Below are positions 34,534 through 42,248 of a DNA stretch of 64,000 nucleotides, in pieces (the stretch's first letter is position 1; each line of letters begins with the position of its first letter). The position numbers and the translations under genes were made by a program. This DNA comes from Bacteroidales bacterium (GTDB lineage Bacteria; Bacteroidota; Bacteroidia; Bacteroidales; UBA932). The stretch spans positions 1 through 64,000 of the forward strand of contig JAGCVS010000016.1 of NCBI GenBank assembly GCA_017962235.1, read 5' to 3'. Under the pieces are notes generated by a model. That model was not told the origin of the DNA. It did no database searches and worked only from the letters and a program-made list of their open reading frames with translations.

Positions 34534-35763
34534 CTATTCGACTACCGTTTTAAATCTTTCGTTGTATTCACGCATCATGTTGAAGGCCATTCTGCCGTAC
34601 GGATGGTCTGCTTTGAAACTAGCTTCGATATCCCCGTTGAGAGCATAGTTCCACATCAAAGAGACCTGAACCCGCTGCGCATAATAGGAAATGAAATGCT
34701 TGCGAACCTTAAGGGAATCCCCCATGGCATCGGAACAACTTGGGCCGGTAAACTCGCCCACATAATAGACCTTACCCAACTCCGCAGCCGCCTGCTTGGC
34801 GTATGAAATCTGGTCACTGCGACCCACTTTACCTTTATCTGAGAATTCACGGGCCTCTTCGTAGATATGCTCTGACATCCCGTTCATCGGGTCGGGATTG
34901 AAAATGCCGGAAACCTCTTTGTATTGCTCGTATGAATCCTTATCCCAGCTGGGGCCGGTCATAAGGTGATACTGTGCATTGCGCATAATGCTGTTGCCGC
35001 TGGCGATAACACGGCCGTGAGCATCCAGTTTCTTGACCTGATCGGCAAAACCTTTATATGCAGTTGAAACAACTTTTGCCGGGATATCCTTATAACCCGC
35101 CGACCCGATATCGGCCGCCAGATTGAACTCGTTGCCGAATTCCCACATCGCCACGCACTTATGGTCTTTGAGGGTATTCACGATATCGGCAGTGTAACTC
35201 AACATATAAGCGTACGTCTTGCTGGAGGGGTCTCCCCATGCTGTGGGATCTTCTTCGTAATATGCAGGAGCCGAATTCGTTTGCCAGAAGATAGAAGGGA
35301 CGAGCAGTATGTGCGCTTCATCACATAAGGAGGCCAGGTGCTCCAGATTCTCCAGAAATTTCTGTTTTTGGTCAAAATAGAAATGGAACTGGCCCGGATA
35401 ATACGGGCTGCCGCTGAAGCGGACAATAGGCACCTGCTCCTTTTTCAGCACCTCCACCGTCTGTTCCATTCTCTCGGTTTTCATTCCATCGGAGTCGTGG
35501 CACTGCACGAACAGGTTGTAACAGTTCACCCCTGTCACATACAGCGGTTTGCCTCCCAAAAGCATGCGTGGCACCACAACACCCTTTACATTGCATTCTC
35601 CCTGCTGGATGCCTATTTCACCGGTATAGTCCTCCGCCCAGTAACGCTCCAGCGCACTGCGGGTATCGTTGTCGGGGTTGTTTGAAGGGTCTTTCTCACA
35701 ACCACAGGCCAACAGTGCAAGAATCACAGGCAGAGCAGATGCAATATTTAACAATTTATTCAT
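34534..35763 (-). CDS. GH5-like endo-glycosidase lipoprotein, tandem copy B
   Basis: 409 residues: lipobox LLACGC with EKDPSNNPDND behind it, and the same barrel as copy A. Acid/base is Glu212 (MWEFGNEFNLAAD) and nucleophile Glu337 (YYVGEFTGP). Stretches of 15-20 residues, such as DIVNTLKDHKCVAMWEFGNE, are identical in both copies, while the substrate-facing loop after GEFTG differs (PSCSDAMGDS here, PKTAGGDS in A). It is the first enzyme gene after the terminator hairpin at 35778-35808. Confidence 0.75.
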   Translation of the reverse strand: MNKLLNIASALPVILALLACGCEKDPSNNPDNDTRSALERYWAEDYTGEIGIQQGECNVKGVVVPRMLLGGKPLYVTGVNCYNLFVQCHDSDGMKTERMEQTVEVLKKEQVPIVRFSGSPYYPGQFHFYFDQKQKFLENLEHLASLCDEAHILLVPSIFWQTNSAPAYYEEDPTAWGDPSSKTYAYMLSYTADIVNTLKDHKCVAMWEFGNEFNLAADIGSAGYKDIPAKVVSTAYKGFADQVKKLDAHGRVIASGNSIMRNAQYHLMTGPSWDKDSYEQYKEVSGIFNPDPMNGMSEHIYEEAREFSDKGKVGRSDQISYAKQAAAELGKVYYVGEFTGPSCSDAMGDSLKVRKHFISYYAQRVQVSLMWNYALNGDIEASFKADHPYGRMAFNMMREYNERFKTVVE

Positions 35764-35777
35764 ACTCGATTAATAAA

Positions 35778-35808
35778 AAGGAGGCCGGCCGGATGAGCCG
35801 GCCTCCTT
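35778..35808 (-). terminator. Strong terminator hairpin between the surface genes and the enzyme genes
   Basis: A perfect 12-bp stem, AAGGAGGCCGGC (35778-35789) with GCCGGCCTCCTT (35797-35808), and a 7-base loop are followed on the minus strand by TTTTTATTAA. It lies between the stop of the 442-residue lipoprotein and the start of the first GH5-like gene, and there is no room for a promoter after it. Confidence 0.85.
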
Positions 35809-35829
35809 AGAAAAGCAATTAAGATGTGA

Positions 35830-37158
35830 TTATTCTGCGAACTTCACGCAGCGTACAGGGTGGCCTGTTGCGCGGTCGTAGTTGTCACGAGCGTCGTCGG
35901 TGGAACGAAGACGGAATGCATTCTCAGTGTTACCCCATGAGGTAGAGCAGGTCCACAGACCAGCCCAGCCTGAACCGTCGGCATCGTACCAGCCATAGCC
36001 ACCATTGTAGATGAAGCCGGCTGCGGGAACAAGGATCTTGCCGCCAAAGAGAGTTACAGAGTTGTCACTGTTCCTGGAGCACTCGTTGAGACCTGCTGCA
36101 AGGCAGTTGGGCGTAGCAACAGCATAGCCCTTGGGGCAAGGGTCGTAGACGCTCTTGAAAGGCTGGAAGTCAATATTGCCGTCAGCCTCCCAGTTGATAC
36201 CCCAGAGGTAGCGCTGGTTGGGCTCAATGAGCCAGTCGCAGTTACGGTTGGATTTTGCTATGTACTCGATAGGATGTGCTACGGAGTATGCAACGCTGTG
36301 AATTTCAGCATTTGTTTCGTCGTCACCACCACCTACTACAGGGTGATACCAGCCTTCACCTGCTGCGCTGTCAAATGCCAGAATTGCAGAGAAAGGATCC
36401 TTGCGGCCCCACTCGAAGAACAGGCCGTCTGCCTCATCACCGGAAGCCATGGTTGCACCAAGGTTGCGGTCCATAAGTGTCCATGTTCCGCAGTTAACGT
36501 CGTTGGGTGCCTCTGCGCTCCAAATGTGCCAGCTCCAGAGAATGTTGCCGGAACCATCGGTAGCTGCCACAACTGCGTTGCCGTCTTTGTTTGCGCAAGT
36601 GAAGCAGATATAGCCATCCTGAAGCTTAACATCGGAGATGAGACCTTCAAGCTCCTGCCATACCAGAACTGCACCTGCAGGGCTGATTGCGGTTGAGGTG
36701 ATAGGGAATGAAGAGTGCAGACCTGCATCGCCGTTACCCATAACGGTAGCCTTGATCTTGTAGTCGCCTGCTGCAGTTACGTTGTAGCTGTTTGCGGGGC
36801 CTGCAAGCTCTGTATACTCCTTGGGCTTGGGTGCAGCTTCCTGGCTGACTGCCAGAACTGCGGATGCTTCACCGCATGTGAAGGTAACCTTACCGGAACG
36901 TGCCTCGTATGCAGGATTGGCTGCCACAGTAACGTTGGTACCAGAAACGGTAATCCAGTTTACATCAGGCTTTGAAGTGAAATCACCGCTGGCCGTTACA
37001 GTAACTGAGAATGTCTCGCCGTCAAAAGGAGAAGTCCAACTCTCCGGGCTCACCTTGATGGAATCCTTTACTTCGGGTTCGGGTTCGGGTTTCTCGGGGC
37101 ATCCCCAGAGAAGCATCATGCAGCATACAAGAGCTGCCAAAGAAAAGATTTTTTTCAT
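35830..37158 (-). CDS. BACON-FISUMP surface glycan-binding-type lipoprotein
   Basis: 442 residues: lipobox MLLWGC (Cys20), acidic linker PEKPEPEPEVKDS, a BACON domain (about 36-107: WTSPFDGETFSVTVTASGDF, VNWITVSG), the shared ANSYNVTAAGDYKIKATV segment, and a FISUMP domain (ILWSWHIWSAEAP, LMDRNLGAT, GLFFEWGRKDPF, VYDPCPKGYAVATP, HPVRCVKFAE). It directly follows SusD, the usual position of a surface glycan-binding protein (SusE/SusF/SGBP), and BACON domains are frequent in such proteins. This placement is the best clue to what the other FISUMP proteins in the window do. Confidence 0.75.
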   Translation of the reverse strand: MKKIFSLAALVCCMMLLWGCPEKPEPEPEVKDSIKVSPESWTSPFDGETFSVTVTASGDFTSKPDVNWITVSGTNVTVAANPAYEARSGKVTFTCGEASAVLAVSQEAAPKPKEYTELAGPANSYNVTAAGDYKIKATVMGNGDAGLHSSFPITSTAISPAGAVLVWQELEGLISDVKLQDGYICFTCANKDGNAVVAATDGSGNILWSWHIWSAEAPNDVNCGTWTLMDRNLGATMASGDEADGLFFEWGRKDPFSAILAFDSAAGEGWYHPVVGGGDDETNAEIHSVAYSVAHPIEYIAKSNRNCDWLIEPNQRYLWGINWEADGNIDFQPFKSVYDPCPKGYAVATPNCLAAGLNECSRNSDNSVTLFGGKILVPAAGFIYNGGYGWYDADGSGWAGLWTCSTSWGNTENAFRLRSTDDARDNYDRATGHPVRCVKFAE

Positions 37159-37209
37159 TTGATTGTTAATTAAGATGTTAATTGGTGAATATGAATAAAT
37201 GTGTATGTA

Positions 37210-39135
37210 TTAATAACCGGGATTGGGAACCAGATTGGGATTGACGGCGATAGTACCGTTGCCAATCGGGAGATAATAATTGCTTACAGGGAATACGGGA
37301 TCCTTGGTCTTGCTGTCAATATGGTCTTCAAACTCTATCCAGAAACGGGGCTCGGCTGTACGTTCTCCCTTTTCATTCAGAGAAGCCTCGTACGAAGCCC
37401 AGTCAAGGACATAGGATATACCCCAGTGAGGTTGTGACAGCACTGTTTCAGCCTCTCTCCAGCGTCGCAGATCCCAATAACGATGGTCTTCAAAGCAGAG
37501 TTCGCAAAGACGCTCCTTGCGTATAGCCTCTCGGGTAATACCATCCAGATCAGCGACTCCGGCACGGCCGCGAATCTGGTTGACTGCATTCAGGGCATCA
37601 CCAGTACGGCCAACCTCAAAGCATGCCTCTGCATAGTTCAGAAGTATCTCTGCATATCTGAAGATGATATAATCAGTGGTTGAGCATACGAACCAGTTCA
37701 TGCAATCACTGCCGGGTTCCAGATACTTTGCTACGCCAAAACCGGTATGATACAGGGAACCTCTTGCAAATTCATTCATCTGGTCGCCCCAGCACATCAA
37801 CTTGCCGTTGTAAGTGGGATGCGAGATGTCAAAGTAATCGCTGCCGTCAGGCAGGCGGATACCGCGGTAAAGACTCACAGTATCATTACCCCAGGGAGAA
37901 CCCACGGCGTCTTTCCAATGATAGCCGTTGGTCCATACCCACGCCCGCAGACGAGGGTCACGGTCTCCCCACAGTTCATCCATTGTCCATGCCTTGGACT
38001 CCAGCACACTGTGATCAATCTTGCCTGAACGGCCGTCCACAAAGTCAAACTGCTCCACAAAGTCGTAATAAGGGTGGGCATATTGACCCACGCTCCATGC
38101 ATTGGGCTTGGGCGACATACAGATGTCCCAGCTCCAGAGGTCGGTGCTCTGGTCACCTGCATTACCGGAATGATGCTTTGCAAGCAACACCTCAGTATTG
38201 TTCTTTACAAGGAATACATCTTCCAGATTCTTGACATAACCCTTGCCCATACTGCCCTTGTACAGTCCGTGACCGCTCTTGGTCATAATATCTTCACAGG
38301 CCGTAATTACTATGTCGTAATAATCCTTGGGGTCTGCATCAATTCCCAGAACGCCGTCCAGCTGAACCGTGCCGTACTGGGCTATGCTGCCGGCATAAAG
38401 GGCAGCGCGCGAAGCCAATGCCAATGCCGACCACTTGCTGGCGCGACCGCTTACAGGATTCTCTTCAAGATACTCTGCAGCATCAAGGGCTTCCTTGATG
38501 ATAAAGTCCCAGCAATCCTTCTCTTTGTCGCGGGGAGGATATACCTCCTCTTCCCCAGCGTCAATCTTGGTCTCCTTCTTTATCAGCGGGACACCGCCGT
38601 AACGCTTGACCATTGCAAAGTAGTTGAAGGCCCTCAGGAAACGTGCTTCCGCCTCACGGGCCTTGGCATCGCTCAGGGTAGATGTCTGCATACTTTCTAT
38701 GAAGTGATTCAGCTGACGGTTCAAATAGTAACCGTTGCTCCACCAGCGCAGATAGTTGCTGCTGTTCTGGATACCGTACATCTTCATGGGGTGGTAATTG
38801 ACCTGTGCACCTCGCTCGCTGTATTTAGCCTCATCTGCAATGGTGGTGGTATGAACAGGTCCCTCTCCCTGGGCGGAAAAGCCCAAGTTTGTGCTCCAGC
38901 CGTCCCACTGATAGAAATCGATATTGACAGGCGAGGTACCATAAGTACACAACGCATCGTTTATCATGAACACACTCATAGCGTAGAGGTTGGCCAGATG
39001 GCTCTCTATAAGGAAATCATCTTGCCATACCTGCGCATCGGTGTATTGATTGGTGGGTGTCTGATCCAGAGGATCGGTACAGGAAACAGCTGTGAAAAGA
39101 GCTGCCAGAATAAAAGCGTATAATATCTTTTTCAT
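37210..39135 (-). CDS. susD: SusD-family surface lipoprotein
   Basis: 641 residues from ATG 39133-39135; an upstream in-frame ATG would overlap the SusC stop and lacks a signal peptide, so MKKILYAFILAALFTAVSC is taken as the start (lipobox Cys19). Acidic and polar residues CTDPLDQTPTNQYTDAQVW follow as in most SusD proteins. Tetratricopeptide-like helices carry AREAEARFLRAFNYFAMVKRYG, and the C-terminal RYAEILLNYAEACFEVG, AIRKERLCELCFEDHRYWDLRRW block is diagnostic. It forms the lid of the SusC transporter and captures oligosaccharides. Confidence 0.95.
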   Translation of the reverse strand: MKKILYAFILAALFTAVSCTDPLDQTPTNQYTDAQVWQDDFLIESHLANLYAMSVFMINDALCTYGTSPVNIDFYQWDGWSTNLGFSAQGEGPVHTTTIADEAKYSERGAQVNYHPMKMYGIQNSSNYLRWWSNGYYLNRQLNHFIESMQTSTLSDAKAREAEARFLRAFNYFAMVKRYGGVPLIKKETKIDAGEEEVYPPRDKEKDCWDFIIKEALDAAEYLEENPVSGRASKWSALALASRAALYAGSIAQYGTVQLDGVLGIDADPKDYYDIVITACEDIMTKSGHGLYKGSMGKGYVKNLEDVFLVKNNTEVLLAKHHSGNAGDQSTDLWSWDICMSPKPNAWSVGQYAHPYYDFVEQFDFVDGRSGKIDHSVLESKAWTMDELWGDRDPRLRAWVWTNGYHWKDAVGSPWGNDTVSLYRGIRLPDGSDYFDISHPTYNGKLMCWGDQMNEFARGSLYHTGFGVAKYLEPGSDCMNWFVCSTTDYIIFRYAEILLNYAEACFEVGRTGDALNAVNQIRGRAGVADLDGITREAIRKERLCELCFEDHRYWDLRRWREAETVLSQPHWGISYVLDWASYEASLNEKGERTAEPRFWIEFEDHIDSKTKDPVFPVSNYYLPIGNGTIAVNPNLVPNPGY

Positions 39136-39152
39136 AACCATTTCTCGTTTAA

Positions 39153-42100
39153 TTATAATACAATGTTGCAACCGAGACTCATTGTGTACTGCTGGGGATA
39201 TGAATAACCAACAGTACCCGTTGACTCAGGGTCGACTCCATATTGGCTGATATTGCTCAGGGTAAAGAGGTTCATACCGCCCGCATAAATGCGGAACTTG
39301 GTAATGCCTATCTTCTTGGTGAGCCTTTCTGGGAACGTGTACCCTACTGCCAGATTCTTCAGGCGCACGTATGCGCAGTCCCTGTAATAGAAATCTGTAG
39401 TCCACCAGTTGGGAGTGGCTCCCGCGGGGCGGCAAATCAGAGCGGATGCATCGGCATTGTGGTTCTGGTCAAAGTACAGATTGCAATATGTAGAAGTGTT
39501 GTTGTCGTAGGAAAGGCCTATCGTATATCCCCAGGCCCCCTGGAACAGTGCCTGAAGGTCGATGCCTCTCCAGCCAAGATTAATAGTGAGACCACCCATC
39601 CAGTGGGGGGTGCTTCCCTTGCCGATAATCTGCTGGTCGCGCCAGTTTATCACACCGTCGTCGTTGGTGTCAAGGTATTTGATATCGCCGGCCCTCAACG
39701 TAGCGTTGTCGTTGTCAAGTTCGTCAAAGCTATAGGGCCATGATGCTACTTCCTCGTCGCTGGCAAACAGCCCGTCCGTCTTGTATCCAATCTGGCGGTC
39801 GGTATATTGTCCCACATTCTGATAAAGTCGTATACGATCAACGTCGGTCTCCTCTGCCTGGTCGTAATAAGTCCATTTAGTCCTGTTGTATGAGACATTG
39901 GCGCTAATATCGTAGAAGAAATCGCCCACGTGGTTGGCAGTACCAAGCATCACCTCAAAGCCGCGGGTGCGGGTTGCGTTCAGGTTCTCCTGAGGGAGGG
40001 TCGCGCCGAATGTGGTGGGCAAACTCTGACTGCGGTAGCCGGGGATGCCGGTGCGGTCACGCTGGAAGACATCCACCTCACCATAGAGCTTGCGAGACCA
40101 TACGGAGAAGTCGATACCGACGTTGTATATCCGCATCGTCTCCCAGGTAAGGTCTTCATTTGCAAGACCCTTGGAGATGAGGCCGTTATAGCTCTCATCA
40201 CCAAAGACATAGGAAAGGTCGTAACGATATCCCGTCAGATAGTTGAAATCTGCCACTGCATCATAGCCGGAAGTACCCATACTTGCGCGAAGCTTGAGCA
40301 TATCAAATGCACTGCCTGCCATAAATCCTTCCTTGGCAATGTTCCAACCTGCCGATACGCTGGGGAAAAAGCCCCACCTGTGTCCCTCGGCAAAGCGTGA
40401 AGAGGCATCGGCACGGAGGGTGGCCTCGAACAGGTATTTCTCTGCATAGCTGTAATTCAACCTGCCAATCCAGGAACGGCGCCCGTAGTTGCTGCTGCCG
40501 GAGTCATTTACCGTTGTCTCCTTGTCGCCGGACATCATCTCCTCAATGATTGTTGAGTTGAAGTTCTCGCGCTTTGTCCAATAATTCCGATAGTGGCTCA
40601 GCGTGGTCTCGTACATTGCCAGAGCGGATACGTGATGCTGACCAAAATCGCGGTCATAGTTGAGTGAATACTGCTGAACGATGGTGCTGCCCATGCTTGT
40701 GTCCATACGGAGGCTGCTGGGAGCCACACTGCCGCCGGCGAATGCATATCTGTCGAGAGTCTCGTTATAAGTGTAGAACTGGCCCCTCTTATGCATCCAC
40801 TTCAGGTCGTTGGTTCCGTAAGTATAAAGCAGATTCGCCTTTGCCTTGAGTCCGGGTATATACCTGAAATTATACTCGGCGAAACCGGTAACCTTGAAGT
40901 TATTGTTGTTGGTACGGTAGTAACCGCTGTTATCGATATTAACTGCCCATATAGGTGATCCGTTCTGCATGTTTGCCCAGGAGAGCTTGTTCTCATCAGG
41001 CAGATAAAGCGGATATCTGGGGTCTGCGGAGTAGATTATGCCCTGCCAGAAGTTGACACCGTCCTGATACAAATCACCGCCGGAAGGATAATTCTTGCAG
41101 TCCTTCATATACTGCATATTCATACCGGCGTTAATCTGGTCGGTCACTTTGGCTTCTACGTTAGTCTGGAAATTGAACCTGTCATAATACCCGCTGTTGG
41201 GTTTGAACTGCAGTTCCTGACGGTTGTATCCAAAGTAACCGTAGTATTTGATGCGGTCCGTACCGCCGCTTATTGACATGTTGTGATTCTGCTGCGGGGC
41301 ATACTTACGGACAACCTCGTGATACCAGTCAGAGTTAAGATATGCGGGGTCTTCACCAAGGGCATAGGCCGCCAGGTCTTCTTCTGAATAGGGCACCCTG
41401 TTGGGATTGCCTCCCTTGTTCAAATACACATCGTTCTGGTATTGCGCCCTCTGCAAGGCACTTGCCGGGAGAGTAGTTACGATGTTGCTCTGCATTGTAA
41501 CTGAAGAGTTCACCGTTACTGTGGATTTGGCGTTTGCTCCGCGTTTTGTGGTAACCAGAATGACACCGTTGCCGGCACGGGCACCATATATGGAACCGCT
41601 ACCGTCCTTCAGGATGGAGATGCTCTCTATCTGTCCGGCATCCAGATTCTCGATGCTGCCTTCTATACCATCCACGATAACCAGAGGACTGCCGAAACCA
41701 CGGATGTTGAGACTTGCGTTATCCTGACCGGGCAGACCGGAAGTCTGCTTTGAAACCAGACCGGGAAGCTGACCGGCAAGGACATGGGTGGTGTTCACTA
41801 CCGGCGCCACATTGATCTTTTCCGATTTGATCTGCGCCACGCTACCCGTAAGCGTAGCGACGCGTTGCGTACCGTAACCTACCACCACCGCCTCGTCCAG
41901 GAATTCATTGTCGGTGACAAGCACCACCGTCATAGAAGGGGCCGCCTTTACATCCTGGGTAACATATCCGATGCAGGATATGGTCACAGAAGCCTTGTCG
42001 GCCACGATAATGGAGAAGCGTCCGTTCGCATCGGTAACTGCACCGTTGCGGTCATTGCCCTTCTCCACTACATAAGCGCCCACCACAGGCACGTTGTCGG

Positions 42101-42221
42101 AATCCACAACCGTACCCTTGGCCGTTATTCTGCCCTGCGGCTCGTTTGCTAAAGCGGTTAAGCAACCGCATATAAACAAAGCGAACAACGCAAATACAGA
42201 AAATAATACTGATTTTTTCAT
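39153..42221 (-). CDS. susC: SusC-family TonB-dependent oligosaccharide transporter
   Basis: 1022 residues: signal peptide (about 1-25), carboxypeptidase-D-like regulatory domain (about 30-110: GTVVDSDNVPVVGAYVVEKG, TDANGRFSI), a TonB-box region, the plug (VVVGYGTQRVATLTGSV, NIRGFGSPLVIVDGIEG) and a long barrel ending YTMSLGCNIVL. It imports the oligosaccharides released at the surface. It starts 27 bases after the GH78 stop and its 3' end is 17 bases from SusD, so the order is enzyme first and then SusCD, the reverse of most loci. Confidence 0.96.
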   Translation of the reverse strand: MKKSVLFSVFALFALFICGCLTALANEPQGRITAKGTVVDSDNVPVVGAYVVEKGNDRNGAVTDANGRFSIIVADKASVTISCIGYVTQDVKAAPSMTVVLVTDNEFLDEAVVVGYGTQRVATLTGSVAQIKSEKINVAPVVNTTHVLAGQLPGLVSKQTSGLPGQDNASLNIRGFGSPLVIVDGIEGSIENLDAGQIESISILKDGSGSIYGARAGNGVILVTTKRGANAKSTVTVNSSVTMQSNIVTTLPASALQRAQYQNDVYLNKGGNPNRVPYSEEDLAAYALGEDPAYLNSDWYHEVVRKYAPQQNHNMSISGGTDRIKYYGYFGYNRQELQFKPNSGYYDRFNFQTNVEAKVTDQINAGMNMQYMKDCKNYPSGGDLYQDGVNFWQGIIYSADPRYPLYLPDENKLSWANMQNGSPIWAVNIDNSGYYRTNNNNFKVTGFAEYNFRYIPGLKAKANLLYTYGTNDLKWMHKRGQFYTYNETLDRYAFAGGSVAPSSLRMDTSMGSTIVQQYSLNYDRDFGQHHVSALAMYETTLSHYRNYWTKRENFNSTIIEEMMSGDKETTVNDSGSSNYGRRSWIGRLNYSYAEKYLFEATLRADASSRFAEGHRWGFFPSVSAGWNIAKEGFMAGSAFDMLKLRASMGTSGYDAVADFNYLTGYRYDLSYVFGDESYNGLISKGLANEDLTWETMRIYNVGIDFSVWSRKLYGEVDVFQRDRTGIPGYRSQSLPTTFGATLPQENLNATRTRGFEVMLGTANHVGDFFYDISANVSYNRTKWTYYDQAEETDVDRIRLYQNVGQYTDRQIGYKTDGLFASDEEVASWPYSFDELDNDNATLRAGDIKYLDTNDDGVINWRDQQIIGKGSTPHWMGGLTINLGWRGIDLQALFQGAWGYTIGLSYDNNTSTYCNLYFDQNHNADASALICRPAGATPNWWTTDFYYRDCAYVRLKNLAVGYTFPERLTKKIGITKFRIYAGGMNLFTLSNISQYGVDPESTGTVGYSYPQQYTMSLGCNIVL

Positions 42222-42248
42222 AGGCGTATTAGTTTGATATATTGTATT

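Noticed and set aside
39136-39171. Twelve extra N-terminal residues on SusD
   Set aside because: They overlap the SusC stop and would precede a good signal peptide and lipobox.
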